Source of the DNA: Actinomycetes bacterium
GTDB lineage: Bacteria > Actinomycetota > Acidimicrobiia > Acidimicrobiales > RAAP-2
Direction: 5' to 3'
DNA length: 64,000 nucleotides
Assembly: GCA_021831035.1 (NCBI GenBank)
Contig: JAKBNL010000015.1
Location: 1 to 64,000, forward strand
Shown: piece by piece, positions 39,434 to 47,889 of the stretch
Numbering within the stretch: position 1 is the stretch's first letter
Layout of the letters: every line of letters starts with the position of its first letter
Translations under genes and position numbers: made by a program
The notes under the pieces: generated by a model
What the model was told of the DNA's origin: nothing
Database searches by the model: none
The model's input: the letters and a program-made list of their open reading frames with translations, nothing else

Positions 39434-40038
39434 TGCTGCGGATCGAGGAGGACTTCGAGCTCGAGCTGCGCTCGCTGCCGGGCGTTCTCAACGTGGGCTT
39501 CGAGCGCGACGAGGACGGCGGGGTGACCACGGTGACCCTCGTGACGAACGCCCCGAACCGCGACGAGATCACGACGGTGGCCCAGCAGATCTCGGCCCTC
39601 TACTACCCCGAGGCCCGCGTCGTCGTCGACGACGTCAACCGGCTCACCGAGGCGACCCTGGGGGGCCGCAGCGGGGCGCGGGCGGCCCTCGTGCGCGCGG
39701 AGTGCGACGGGGTGGGCGTGTGCGAGGTCGTCCTCAACTACGCCGGGCGCCTGGCCACCGGTCGGGCCCCTAGCGGCCCGCTGATCGGCGGGGTCGAGGC
39801 GACGCTCGGCGCCCTGCGCCAGCTGGGCTTCGACATCCCCTTCACGCTGCTCTCGGTCTCACACATGATCGCGGTGCGCAACTGGCCCGTCGTGGTCGTG
39901 CTGCGCTCGACCCAGGGCGGGACCGACCGCTTCGGCATCGCCCAGTCCGACAACGACGTGCTGGCCGCGTCGCGCGCGACCCTCTCGGCGCTCAACCGCC
40001 TGCCGATGAGCGCGCACGCCAACGGCGCGACCCACTGA
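39433..40038 (+). CDS. Unknown protein of the c-di-GMP operon
   Basis: A 201-residue protein I do not recognise. The N-terminal 70 residues look like a small alpha/beta fold (ELRSLPGVLNVGFERDEDGG, AQQISALYYPEARVVVDDV). The C-terminal half has LVRAECDGVGVCEVVLNY, SGPLIGGVEATLGALRQLG and a final DNDVLAASRATLSALNRL, which recalls the regulatory domain of 2-isopropylmalate synthase; this is weak. It overlaps the GGDEF gene by one base (TGATG), so it is co-translated and may sense a ligand or bind c-di-GMP. Confidence 0.55.
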   Translation: MLRIEEDFELELRSLPGVLNVGFERDEDGGVTTVTLVTNAPNRDEITTVAQQISALYYPEARVVVDDVNRLTEATLGGRSGARAALVRAECDGVGVCEVVLNYAGRLATGRAPSGPLIGGVEATLGALRQLGFDIPFTLLSVSHMIAVRNWPVVVVLRSTQGGTDRFGIAQSDNDVLAASRATLSALNRLPMSAHANGATH

Positions 40039-40256
40039 GCGCAGCCCGCACGGGCCCGTCCGCGCGAGTGAGCACTGCGGTGGGCGGTGTCGCCGACCGC
40101 GCTGTGGGGCGCCGGCGTCCTCTCGAGCCGGACCGTCTCGCCGCGGCCGGTCGCGGTGTCGGTGGTGAGTTCCGCGCCGCGCCCGCGCTCTTCGAGCACG
40201 GCCCGCCCGGCGCCACGCGCGGGCCGTAGGATGCACGAAACGACCAGGGAGGACCC

Positions 40257-40694
40257 ATGCCCACGCGCAGCGCCCGCACGATCTGGACCGGGGGACTGCA
40301 GGACGGCTCCGGCCGCACCGAGCTCGTCTCCAGCGGCCTCGGCACCTACGACGTCTCCTTCCCGCGCCGCAGCGCCGAGGCGGCCGAGGGCTACACCAGC
40401 CCCGAGGAGCTGATCGCCGCGGCCCACGCCTCGTGCTACGCGATGGCCCTCTCGGGCGGCCTCGGCCGGGCCGGGGCGACCTCGATCGAACTGAACGTCG
40501 AGGCCGACGTCACCCTGGGGCCGGACCCGGCCGGGGGCTTTCGCATCAGCGGGGTGGCCCTTCGCGTGCGCGGGCGGGTCGAGGGGATCGACGAGGCGGC
40601 CTTCCGCGCCGCCGCCGACGCGGCCAAGGCGGGCTGCCCCGTCTCCAAGGCCCTGACCGGCACCGAGATCACCCTCGACGCCGCGCTGGACTAG
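40257..40694 (+). CDS. OsmC/Ohr family peroxiredoxin
   Basis: A 145-residue thiol peroxidase of the OsmC type. The two redox cysteines are Cys60 (AAAHASCYAMALS) and Cys127 (AKAGCPVSKAL), the standard pair that reduces organic hydroperoxides. Start ATG 40257 follows GGGAGG; TAGGAT (40227-40232) lies 24 bp upstream as a candidate -10. It shares a CTAG stop tetramer with the convergent MarR gene. Length is normal for the family. Confidence 0.92.
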   Translation: MPTRSARTIWTGGLQDGSGRTELVSSGLGTYDVSFPRRSAEAAEGYTSPEELIAAAHASCYAMALSGGLGRAGATSIELNVEADVTLGPDPAGGFRISGVALRVRGRVEGIDEAAFRAAADAAKAGCPVSKALTGTEITLDAALD

Positions 40695-41119
40695 GCGTCG
40701 AGGAGCCGCTCCAGCGCCGGCAGGGCGGCCTCGATCGCGCGCACGTCGCGCGGGTCGAGCCGCTCGAGGCGCGTGGCCAGCGTCGCGGCCCGCTCGACCC
40801 AGAGGCGCTCGAGGGTCTTGCGGCCCTTGCCGGTGAGGGCGACCACGCAGGCCCGCCGGTCGTCGGGGTCGTCGCGCCGCTCGACGAAGCGGCGCTCCTC
40901 GAGGGCGGCGACGAGGCGGGTGGCGACCGACGGGTCCACCGACTCGGCGGCGGCCAGCGCCGAGATCCGCAGGGCCCCGTGGTCCTCGAGGGTGGCGAGA
41001 GCCGAGAGCAGCGAGGGGCTGAGCCCGGCGTCGGCGTCGCGGCGCATCACCTTGACCAGCCGGGTCACCACGAGGCGCAGGCGCGCCGCCGTGGGGGCCT
41101 CGGTCAGCGCCGGGCTCAC
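40691..41119 (-). CDS. MarR family regulator (downstream of MFS pump)
   Basis: A 142-residue winged-helix regulator: [57 protein letters not shown] is the MarR DNA-binding core, followed by a dimerisation helix. GTG 41119 overlaps the MFS stop by four bases, so it is translated with the pump and probably represses the operon from the palindrome at 42910-42930. The frame stays open upstream as a shadow of the MFS gene. Convergent with OsmC through a shared CTAG. Confidence 0.9.
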   Translation of the reverse strand: MSPALTEAPTAARLRLVVTRLVKVMRRDADAGLSPSLLSALATLEDHGALRISALAAAESVDPSVATRLVAALEERRFVERRDDPDDRRACVVALTGKGRKTLERLWVERAATLATRLERLDPRDVRAIEAALPALERLLDA

Positions 41120-42891
41120 CGGACCACCCCGCCCTCGAGCGCCGGCTCGCCGGGGACGCCCGAGGTGACCTCGGCCATCTCGGCGACCACGGCCCCGGTG
41201 CTCGGCGCCGGGCCGCCGTGGACGTAGCGCTTGCCGCGCAGGGCCGAGAAGACCGCCCCGACGAGCGAGAGCGCGACCGCGGTCACAAAGACGATCACCA
41301 GGCCGTGGTGGAAGGGGTCCTGGATGAGACCCGGGAAGAACCGCTTGCCGGTGAGGACCGCCCACTGGGCCGCGCTCACGTGCGCCACCGCCGGGCTGAC
41401 GAGCAGGGTCTTCAGTGGGTTGTAGCCGAGGAAGGAGGAGAAGAGGCTGCCCACGGCCGGCAGGTGCGCCACCACCGTCGCCTGGGGGGCGGGCACGCCG
41501 TGGGACGTGAGACCCCTCAGCATCGCCGGGGGCAGGGCGTTGGTGAGCCCCACGATCATGAGCGAGAAGAAGATGCCCATCGAGAGCACCATGCCGGTGT
41601 TCATGAAGGCGGCCTGGATGCCCGCCGCGCCGCCGCGCTGGTCGGCCGGTACCGAGTTCATGACGGCCGCCTGGTTCGGCGCCGAGAACATCCCGCCGCC
41701 GACGCCGTTCAGGGCGATCAGGAGCGCGAAGACGGGGTAGCCGAAGTCCGTCGGCACGGCGAGCAGCCCGACGAAGCTCAGGGCGAATATCACGAGGCCC
41801 GTCGTCGACAGCGTCCGGGCGCCGTGACGGTCGCTCAGCCACCCCGAGACCGGCCCGGCGACGAGGAAGCCGATGGTGAGCGGTAGCAGGAAGATGCCGG
41901 CCCACAGCGGGGTCGCGGCGAAGCTGTAGCCGTGCAGGGGCAGCCAGATGCCCTGGAGCCAGATGATCAGCATGAACTGCAGTCCGCCCCGGGCCACCGC
42001 CGAGATGAGCCCGGCGAAGCTGCCCATGAAGAAGGCCCGGATCCGAAAGAGGCGCAGGTTGAACATCGGCGCCTCGACGCGCAGCTCGATCCAGAAGAAG
42101 GCGGTGAGGGTCACCGCGGCGATGGCCAGCGAGCTGAGCACGAGCGGCGAGGTCCAGCCCATCGAGTGGCTCCCGTAGGGCTCGATGCCGTAGACGATGG
42201 CCACCAGCAGCGCCGTGAGGCCCACCGCGAAGGTCGCGTTGCCCCACCAGTCGATGCGCGAGGGCGTGCGCACGCCGTTGTCGCGCAGGCTGACGTAGCT
42301 CCAGATCGTCCCGAGGATCCCGAAGGGCACCGAGACCCAAAAGACGAGGCGCCAGTCGATCGCCGAGAGCAGGCCGCCGGCGATCAGCCCGACGAACGAG
42401 CCGCCGATGGCGGCGACCTGGTTGACGCCCATGGCCATGCCGCGCTGCTCGGTGGGGAAGGCGTCCACGAGGATCGCCGCGGAGTTGGCGAAGAGCATCG
42501 AGCCGCCGATGCCCTGGACGATCCGCCAGGCGACGAGCCAGATGGCGCCGGTCCCCCCGTGGAAGGGGTCGAGGGCGAGCAGGACCGAGGCCACCGAAAA
42601 GACGAGGAAGCCGAGGTTGAAGATGCGCACGCGCCCCACGATGTCGCCGAGGCGACCGAGGCTGATCACGAGCACCGCCGTCACGAGGAGGTAACCCATC
42701 ATCAGCCACAGCAGGTAGCCCACGTTGGAGGGCGTGAGCGGGTTGAGGTGGATGCCGCGGAAGATCGCCGGCAGCGAGATCAGGATGATCGAGGAGTTCA
42801 CGACCGCCATGAACACCCCGAGCGTGGTGTTGGTCAGCGCGATCCACTTGTAGCGCTCGGGGTGGGCGTGCTTGACGCCGAGTCGGGGCAT
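41116..42891 (-). CDS. MFS multidrug efflux transporter (DHA2/EmrB type)
   Basis: A 591-residue permease with about 14 membrane segments. N-terminal [31 protein letters not shown] and motif A-like [15 protein letters not shown] near 90 are typical of the DHA2 drug:H+ antiporters; motif C-like [18 protein letters not shown] follows. ATG 42891 has GGAGG eight bases upstream. The long loop around residues 420-520 is richer than usual. Co-transcribed with a MarR repressor; substrates unknown. Confidence 0.92.
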   Translation of the reverse strand: MPRLGVKHAHPERYKWIALTNTTLGVFMAVVNSSIILISLPAIFRGIHLNPLTPSNVGYLLWLMMGYLLVTAVLVISLGRLGDIVGRVRIFNLGFLVFSVASVLLALDPFHGGTGAIWLVAWRIVQGIGGSMLFANSAAILVDAFPTEQRGMAMGVNQVAAIGGSFVGLIAGGLLSAIDWRLVFWVSVPFGILGTIWSYVSLRDNGVRTPSRIDWWGNATFAVGLTALLVAIVYGIEPYGSHSMGWTSPLVLSSLAIAAVTLTAFFWIELRVEAPMFNLRLFRIRAFFMGSFAGLISAVARGGLQFMLIIWLQGIWLPLHGYSFAATPLWAGIFLLPLTIGFLVAGPVSGWLSDRHGARTLSTTGLVIFALSFVGLLAVPTDFGYPVFALLIALNGVGGGMFSAPNQAAVMNSVPADQRGGAAGIQAAFMNTGMVLSMGIFFSLMIVGLTNALPPAMLRGLTSHGVPAPQATVVAHLPAVGSLFSSFLGYNPLKTLLVSPAVAHVSAAQWAVLTGKRFFPGLIQDPFHHGLVIVFVTAVALSLVGAVFSALRGKRYVHGGPAPSTGAVVAEMAEVTSGVPGEPALEGGVVR

Positions 42892-42909
42892 CGGTCCTCC
42901 GGGGGATAG

Positions 42910-42930
42910 TTGCTTGACTTCATGCAAGCA
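42910..42930. promoter_or_regulatory. Probable MarR operator upstream of the MFS-marR operon
   Basis: TTGCTTG (42910-42916) and GCAAGCA (42924-42930) contain a perfect TGCTTG-N8-CAAGCA palindrome 19 bp upstream of the MFS start. MarR proteins bind palindromes of this size. The same half-sites recur at 54310 before another MarR gene. Confidence 0.6.
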
Positions 42931-42951
42931 TATCGACCGCGGCGGGCGCCG

Positions 42952-43371
42952 TTACGTCAGGCGCACCGCCCCGTCCGCGTCGAGGGGCCAGTGGGGGTTG
43001 TGGGCGACCTCCCAGCGGTGGCCGTCGGGGTCGAGGAAGGAACCGGAGTAGCCGCCCCAGGCGGTCGGGGCGCCGGGGCGGTCGAGCGTCGCCCCGGCGC
43101 GCCCGGCCTCGGCGAGCACCCGGTCGACCTCGGCGGGGGAGCGCACGTTGTGGGCGAGGGTGATCCCGTCCCCGCCGGTCCCGTCGGGGCGGCCCGGGTC
43201 CTCGTCCATGGCCGAGCGGTCCCACAGCGCGAGCACCATGCCGGCGAGGGGGAAGAAGGCGATGCCCTCGTCGGGGCCGGTCGGGCTCGTCCAGCCGAGG
43301 GACTCGTAGAAGGCCCGGGCGCGCGCGAGGTCGTCCACCGCGAGGGTCACCAGCGAGAGGCGGGGTTCCAC
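42952..43371 (-). CDS. VOC family (glyoxalase/dioxygenase-like) protein
   Basis: A 139-residue protein with the VOC pattern: RLSLVTLAVDDLARARAFYESLGW at the start, FFPLAGMVLALW, then GYSGSFLDPDGHRWEVAHNPHW, where His and Glu are metal-ligand candidates. Substrate unknown. GTG 43371 has GATAGT (43378-43383) six bases upstream and no ribosome binding site, so it is probably leaderless. Its stop lies 60 bp from the divergent MFS start, with the MarR palindrome between. Confidence 0.85.
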   Translation of the reverse strand: MEPRLSLVTLAVDDLARARAFYESLGWTSPTGPDEGIAFFPLAGMVLALWDRSAMDEDPGRPDGTGGDGITLAHNVRSPAEVDRVLAEAGRAGATLDRPGAPTAWGGYSGSFLDPDGHRWEVAHNPHWPLDADGAVRLT

Positions 43372-43681
43372 GGGGCCACTATCGCACGCCGGTCACGGGG
43401 GCGTCCGCGCGGTGTGGGGCGCCGCCGCGTGGGCTAGCGACGACGGGAGCGACCCCGCCTCGACGCGGGGTCGACGTCGCCGACCACCGGCCGCGGTCCC
43501 CGTGGGGCCGGTGAGGATAGTTCACTCACCGGGCGCGATACCGCGCGTCGTCGCGCTCGCGCGGGTCGCGGCCCCCGCCAGGGGCCGACGTCGCCGGGGG
43601 CCGTCGGGGGGCCCGACCAGACACGCGCCCGTTCCGGGGCTAGGGTCCTGCTCGATCGGCACCACAGCGATAGGAGGCGTG
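43372..43681. other. Noncoding region between VOC and secreted protein genes
   Basis: No gene. It holds the VOC promoter (GATAGT at 43378), a perfect 8-bp hairpin (GACCCCGC 43451-43458, GCGGGGTC 43465-43472), a short palindrome GGTGA-N11-TCACC at 43510-43530, and TAGGGT at 43641-43646, a candidate -10 for the secreted protein. Confidence 0.5.
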
Positions 43682-44197
43682 ATGTCCGCTCGTTCCGTAT
43701 TCACCAAGTTCGCCGTGGTGGCGGCCCTGTCGGGGGGCGTGGTCGCGGCGGGCGTCGCTCCCCTCAGCGCGTCCCAGCCCGTTCTCGGGGTGGCCACGCT
43801 CGCGGGACACCCCCACGTCATCGTCGACCTCGCGGGCCGTCCGCTGTACGTGCTGACCTCTGAGGAGGGGGCCAAGATCAAGTGTGTCAAGGCGTGTCTC
43901 CACGTCTGGCCACCGTTGATGCTGCCGGCCAACGTCGGCGTGTTCAGCCACGCCGCCGCCGTCAAGGGCTCGCTGGGCTGGGTCAAGCGCGGCAAGTTCC
44001 GTCAGGCCACCTACAACGGCTTCCCCCTCTACACCTTCTCGGGCGACACCAAGCCCCACGAGGCCAACGGCGTGGGGCTGAAGCTCGGAGCGGGCACCTG
44101 GCTCCTCGTCAACGCCTGGGCCAAGACCGCCGCCGCGACGCCGGTGAAGGCGGGCAAGACGACCACGACCTCGTCCTCCTCGGGCGGGGGCTGGTAG
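43682..44197 (+). CDS. Secreted protein with lipoprotein_15-type repeats
   Basis: A 171-residue exported protein. Residues 1-32 form a Sec signal (FTKFAVVAALSGGVVAAGV, cleavage near SAS-QP). Two copies of the 'secreted repeat of unknown function' (PF03640-like) follow: GRPLYVLTSEEGAKIKCVKACLHVWPPL and YNGFPLYTFSGDTKPHEANGVGL. The tail is Lys/Thr/Ser/Gly-rich. Function of the family is unknown; it is exported or cell-wall bound. ATG 43682 follows AGGAGG, which fixes the start well inside a longer open frame. Confidence 0.82.
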   Translation: MSARSVFTKFAVVAALSGGVVAAGVAPLSASQPVLGVATLAGHPHVIVDLAGRPLYVLTSEEGAKIKCVKACLHVWPPLMLPANVGVFSHAAAVKGSLGWVKRGKFRQATYNGFPLYTFSGDTKPHEANGVGLKLGAGTWLLVNAWAKTAAATPVKAGKTTTTSSSSGGGW

Positions 44198-44198
44198 G

Positions 44199-44234
44199 CG
44201 CACCCGCGCGCGCCGGCCGCACCCGCGCGCGCCG
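44199..44234 (+). repeat. 17-bp tandem direct repeat after the secreted protein gene
   Basis: A CGCACCCGCGCGCGCCG unit at 44199-44215 is repeated perfectly at 44218-44234 (period 19). It begins just after the stop codon of the secreted protein. No function is evident. Confidence 0.4.
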
Positions 44235-44333
44235 TCGGCTGAGAGGGCTCTCCGCCTCGAGAGCGCGGGGCTGTGGTAACCAAGGAGCACGAGCAGAGTC
44301 CTGGCGCGCCCCTCCGCGGCCGATCCCGAGAGG

Positions 44334-45314
44334 GTGGCCGACGTCCGCGATGAGGTGGGGGACCTGCTCGCCCGACACGGTCGAGAGGCCGGCCACTACA
44401 CGGTCCTGAGCCCCGACCCCTGGCTCGTCTTCTTCGACGAGGACCGCGAGGGTTTCGTCGGATTCCTCGAGGGTCGACGGGTCGTCGCGGCCTGGCGCTC
44501 GCCGGTCTGTGCGCCCGGGCTCGAGGGCGAGCTCCTGGCCCGCCTCGCGGGGTACGCCGCGGGCCGCCACAAGTACCTCCTCGCCCTCGAGGTCAACGAG
44601 GCGACCATGCGCGCCGGCGAGGCGTTGGGCCTGCCCGCCCTCTGGACGGGGGTCGAGAGCTACGTGGACCTCGCCCGCTGGTCCCTCGCGGGCGGGCGGC
44701 GCCAGAAGCTGCGCTGGGCCCGCAACCACGCCGCGGGCCTGGGGGTGACCTGGCGCGAGGCCCATCCGCTCGCGCGACCCGAGGACCGGGCGGCCCTGGC
44801 CTGGGTCGAGTCGGCCTGGAAGGCCGCCCGCCCCGAGCGGCGCACCGACTCGTTCCTGCGCACCGACTACCTCGAGATCGCCCCGCTGCGGCGCTACTTC
44901 GCCTCCGAGCTCGACGGGGCGGTGACCTCCTTTGTCGTCTGCACGCCGATCAACGCCGCGGGCTGGTACCTCCAGGACCTGGTGCGCCTGGCCGACGCGG
45001 CGCGCGGGTCGCTCGAGGGCGCGCTCACCCTCGCCCTCGACACCCTGCGCGACGAGGGCTTCGTGACCGCCTCCAACGGGCCCCTGCCGTTCTGGCGACC
45101 CGACGAGGGCTGGCAGGACCCCCACGACCTCGGCGCGGTGGGCCGGCGGGTGCTCGCCTTCTTCGACCACCAGTACCGCTTCAGCGGGATCAATCGGTTC
45201 CGCTCCAAGCTCGAGCCCGACCGCACCGAGTCGCTCTACGTCCTGCGCAGCCGGGGCGTCATCACCCCGGGGGTGGCCCGCTCGATCCAGCGCCTCTTGA
45301 ACCGGGGCGGCTAG
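44334..45314 (+). CDS. DUF2156 protein (LPG synthase C-terminal domain-like)
   Basis: A 326-residue soluble protein resembling the catalytic GNAT-type domain of lysyl-phosphatidylglycerol synthase (DUF2156): GHYTVLSPDPWLVFFDEDREGFVGFLEG at the start, KLRWARNHAAGLGVTWRE near 120 and FDHQYRFSGINRFRSKLEPDRTESLYV at the end. The multi-spanning flippase domain of MprF/LysX is absent, so aminoacyl transfer to lipid is only a possibility. GTG 44334 follows CGAGAGG. It shares a CTAG stop with the convergent histidine kinase. Confidence 0.75.
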   Translation: MADVRDEVGDLLARHGREAGHYTVLSPDPWLVFFDEDREGFVGFLEGRRVVAAWRSPVCAPGLEGELLARLAGYAAGRHKYLLALEVNEATMRAGEALGLPALWTGVESYVDLARWSLAGGRRQKLRWARNHAAGLGVTWREAHPLARPEDRAALAWVESAWKAARPERRTDSFLRTDYLEIAPLRRYFASELDGAVTSFVVCTPINAAGWYLQDLVRLADAARGSLEGALTLALDTLRDEGFVTASNGPLPFWRPDEGWQDPHDLGAVGRRVLAFFDHQYRFSGINRFRSKLEPDRTESLYVLRSRGVITPGVARSIQRLLNRGG

Positions 45315-46447
45315 GCCGCGCTGAGGGGCACCCGCCAGGTGAGCCGGGTCCCGCGGGGCTCGAGCGCCTCGACCGAGAAGTCGCCGCCCAGGATCGTGGC
45401 GCGCTGCTCGAGGTTCGCGAGCCCGAGGCCGGTGGCGGGCCGCGCCGGATCGATGCCGATCCCGTCGTCGACGACCCGCAGGGTGATCGCGCCGTCGGCG
45501 ACGGCGAACTCGACCGCGCAGTGCTGGGCGCGTGCGTGCTTGGCCACGTTGGTGAGGGCCTCGCGCAAGACGGCGAGCAGGTGGTCGGCGACCCGGGGCG
45601 GGACGGTCGTGTCGACCGGCCCCGAGAAGTCGAGGGTCGGGCGCGGGCCGAGGATCGGCGCGAGCTCGTCGATGAGGTCGGTCGCGTTGCGCCGCAGGCC
45701 CCCGGGCAGGGGGTCGACGTCGAGCTGGTGGATCGTGGCGCGCAGTTCGTTGATCACGATGTCGAGCTGGTCGACCCCCCGGGCGATGGCCGCCGTGGTC
45801 TCGTCGCGGATGGCGTAGCGCGAGGCCTCCTGGAGGGCGAGCCCGATGGCGTAGATGCGCTGGATGATCCGGTCGTGCAGCTCGCGGGCGATGCGGTCCC
45901 GATCCTCGATCACCGAGAGCAGGCGCAGCCGGTCGCGCAGACGGTGGTTCTCGATGGCGATGGCCGCAGCCTGGGCTAGCGCCTCGACGAGGGCCTCGTC
46001 CTCGTCGCTGAAGCGATCGGCGTCGAGCTTGTTGGTGAGGTAGAGGTTGCCGTAGACGGTGGAGGGCGTGCGCACCGGCACCCCGAGGAACGAGGTCATC
46101 GCGGGGTGGCCCTCCGGGAAGCCCACGCTCAGGGGGTGCTCGGCGATCCGGTCGAGCCGGAGAGTCTCGCCGTCGGCGACGACGACGCCGAGGACGCCGC
46201 GCCCGGTGGGCCGTGCGCCGATGGCGTGCTCGCGCTCCTCGGGCAGGCCGTAGGTGATGAACTCGGCGAGGGCGGTGCGCGTCTCGTTGAGCACCCCCAG
46301 CGCCCCGTACTGGGCGCCGACGAGCGAGCAGGCCTCCTCGACCAGGTGGGCGAGCAGTTCAGAGAGCTCGACGTCCGCCTCGATCATGAGCACGCCGCCC
46401 AACAGGCGCTGGAGCTTGTCGACGTCGCGGACCTTGCGGTACGGCAC
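45311..46447 (-). CDS. GAF-domain histidine kinase, DevS/DosS-like
   Basis: A 378-residue soluble kinase. Residues 25-170 are one GAF domain; 180-245 is a HisKA_3 dimerisation domain with phospho-acceptor His191 (ARELHDRIIQR); 280-378 is the ATPase (DDGIGIDPARPATGLGLANLEQRA). The GAF closely follows mycobacterial DevS GAF-A (RGVLGVVVADGETLRL, EHPLSVGFPEGHPAMTSFLGVPV), but the position of the haem ligand His149 appears to be Thr118, and the second GAF is missing. GTG 46447 is preceded six bases earlier by TACTCT (46454-46459), a leaderless arrangement. Divergent from its likely response regulator. Confidence 0.85.
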   Translation of the reverse strand: MPYRKVRDVDKLQRLLGGVLMIEADVELSELLAHLVEEACSLVGAQYGALGVLNETRTALAEFITYGLPEEREHAIGARPTGRGVLGVVVADGETLRLDRIAEHPLSVGFPEGHPAMTSFLGVPVRTPSTVYGNLYLTNKLDADRFSDEDEALVEALAQAAAIAIENHRLRDRLRLLSVIEDRDRIARELHDRIIQRIYAIGLALQEASRYAIRDETTAAIARGVDQLDIVINELRATIHQLDVDPLPGGLRRNATDLIDELAPILGPRPTLDFSGPVDTTVPPRVADHLLAVLREALTNVAKHARAQHCAVEFAVADGAITLRVVDDGIGIDPARPATGLGLANLEQRATILGGDFSVEALEPRGTRLTWRVPLSAA

Positions 46448-46453
46448 GCCCAA

Positions 46454-46522
46454 AGAGTACTGAGGGGCCGGGCGTCCCCGGCGACTCGACATTTTGACTA
46501 TTTCCCCCGCGGGTGCGATAGT
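46454..46522. promoter_or_regulatory. Divergent promoters of the DevS/DevR-like pair
   Basis: Rightward: TTGACT (46494-46499), 17-bp spacer, GATAGT (46517-46522), then seven bases to the regulator GTG at 46530. Leftward: TACTCT at 46454-46459, six bases before the kinase GTG at 46447. Neither start has a ribosome binding site, so both mRNAs are probably leaderless. Confidence 0.7.
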
Positions 46523-46529
46523 GGGTCCG

Positions 46530-47180
46530 GTGTCGATACGCGTGTTCTTGCTGGACGACCACGAGGTGGTCCGCGAGGGCATCCGCAGCCTCCTCGAGTA
46601 CGACGAGGAGATCGAGGTCGTGGGTGAGGCCTCGACGGTGGCCGAGGCCATGACCCGCATCCCGCTGGCCCACCCCGACGTCGCGATCCTCGACGTCCGC
46701 CTGCCCGACGGCAGCGGCATCGAGGTCTGTCGGGACATCCGCTCCGACGACCCGTCGGTGACGTGCCTGATGCTCACGAGCTACGCCGACGACGAGGCCC
46801 TCTACGCCAGCGTGATGGCGGGGGCCGCCGGCTACGTGTTGAAGCAGGTGCGCGGACGCGACCTGGTGGCCGACGTGAAGAAGGTCGCCGGGGGCGGCAC
46901 CCTGATGGACGGGCGGGCGATCGCCAAGGTGATCGAGCGCATCACCAACCCGCCGAGCCCGAGCGACGAGCTGGCCGCGCTCTCGCCCCAGGAGCGGCGC
47001 CTGCTCGACCACATCGCCGAGGGCCTCACCAACCGCCAGATCGCCGAGGTGATGTTCCTCTCGGAGAAGACCGTGAAGAACTACGTGACGAGCCTGCTCG
47101 CCAAGCTCAACATGGCCAACCGCACCGAGGCCGCCGTCTTCGTGACGCGTCTGCGCGACGGGACGCTCGACCAGCCCTAG
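46530..47180 (+). CDS. NarL/LuxR-type response regulator, DevR/DosR-like
   Basis: A 216-residue regulator. The receiver domain has acidic pair DDHEVVREG, phospho-site Asp55 in DVAILDVRLPDGSGIEVCRDI, Thr/Ser in MLTSYADDEA and Lys in GYVLKQV. The C-terminal LuxR helix-turn-helix is EGLTNRQIAEVMFLSEKTVKNYV. It resembles mycobacterial DevR along its length, including LTSY, AGAAGYVLK and the linker. GTG 46530 is preferred over the upstream in-frame ATG because homology starts there and the promoter lies seven bases before it. It should control stress or low-oxygen genes, which is inference. Confidence 0.88.
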   Translation: MSIRVFLLDDHEVVREGIRSLLEYDEEIEVVGEASTVAEAMTRIPLAHPDVAILDVRLPDGSGIEVCRDIRSDDPSVTCLMLTSYADDEALYASVMAGAAGYVLKQVRGRDLVADVKKVAGGGTLMDGRAIAKVIERITNPPSPSDELAALSPQERRLLDHIAEGLTNRQIAEVMFLSEKTVKNYVTSLLAKLNMANRTEAAVFVTRLRDGTLDQP

Positions 47181-47183
47181 GGC

Positions 47184-47489
47184 CTAGGCCGCCCCCACCA
47201 GGTCGAGCCCCCGCTCGGCCAGGCGCACCTCGAGGTCGTGGCGCTCCTTCTCGGGGTGGGTGAAGTCGTCGGGCGCGACGGGGACGTCGTGGGCCAGGCA
47301 GAGCTTCACCAGCGCGCGGTCGTAGGCGATCTCCGCCGCGAGGGCGGCGTAGGCGCCCTTCTGGCGCCGCGAGGAGGTGCGGACCATCTCGCGCCGGCAG
47401 TTCCGCGTGTACTCGACGAGGCTGTCGTCGCGGATCTCGCTCGGCCACTCGGCGAGGGCCCGGGTCAGGAGCTCCACGTACATCGACAT
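47184..47489 (-). CDS. Small soluble protein of unknown function
   Basis: A 101-residue charged protein (YTRNCRREMVRTSSRRQKGAYAALAAEIAYDRALVKLCLAHDV) that is mostly predicted helix. ATG 47489 has GGAGG upstream on its strand, which supports it as a real gene. No family recognised. It converges with the response regulator; their stops are only three bases apart around CTAGGGCCTAGG. Confidence 0.6.
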   Translation of the reverse strand: MSMYVELLTRALAEWPSEIRDDSLVEYTRNCRREMVRTSSRRQKGAYAALAAEIAYDRALVKLCLAHDVPVAPDDFTHPEKERHDLEVRLAERGLDLVGAA

Positions 47490-47889
47490 GCGTTCATCCT
47501 CCCCGTGTCCCCGGGGTCCCGGCTAGGGACCCTCGTCCCTTGCTCTCGGGCCGGACGTCTCGTCTCTCCGGCGTCCTCGCCCCGGGTCCTGCTCGCCGCG
47601 CGCGGTGCGCGCCGGGCGGACCCCGGGCCCCCATCCCGATCGGTTCACACGGCCCCCCTGTGCGGAGACGGCGCCGCCGGACCGGTCGCAGGGGCCGAGA
47701 CGACGGTCATCGTCCGACCCGGTCCGGCGGCGGTCCGCCCCCGGTCACAGTGTGGGCGGCCGGGCCCCTCGCCGGCCGGTGACCAAGGTCCCGACATGGA
47801 CGGACGTTGGTCCCTGTCGCCGGTCCCCCGACGGTGACGAGACTGGATTCGCCTCGAGAGAGAGCATCGAGAGGCGAAGGAGGAAGTTC
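47490..47889. other. 400-bp noncoding region before a membrane protein gene
   Basis: No credible gene: open frames lack ribosome binding sites and homology. A perfect 7-bp hairpin, GGGTCCC (47514-47520) with GGGACCC (47526-47532), lies upstream of the small ORF on the left. The right end holds the AAGGAGG of the membrane protein gene. The long leader may carry regulation that I cannot identify. Confidence 0.45.

Noticed and set aside
43412..43681. N-terminal extension of the secreted repeat protein
   Set aside because: AGGAGG and a signal peptide at 43682 define the start; the extension is Arg/Pro-rich noncoding DNA.
46494..46529. Upstream ATG (46494) as start of the DevR-like regulator
   Set aside because: It lies inside the -35/-10 promoter, and DevR homology starts at the GTG at 46530.
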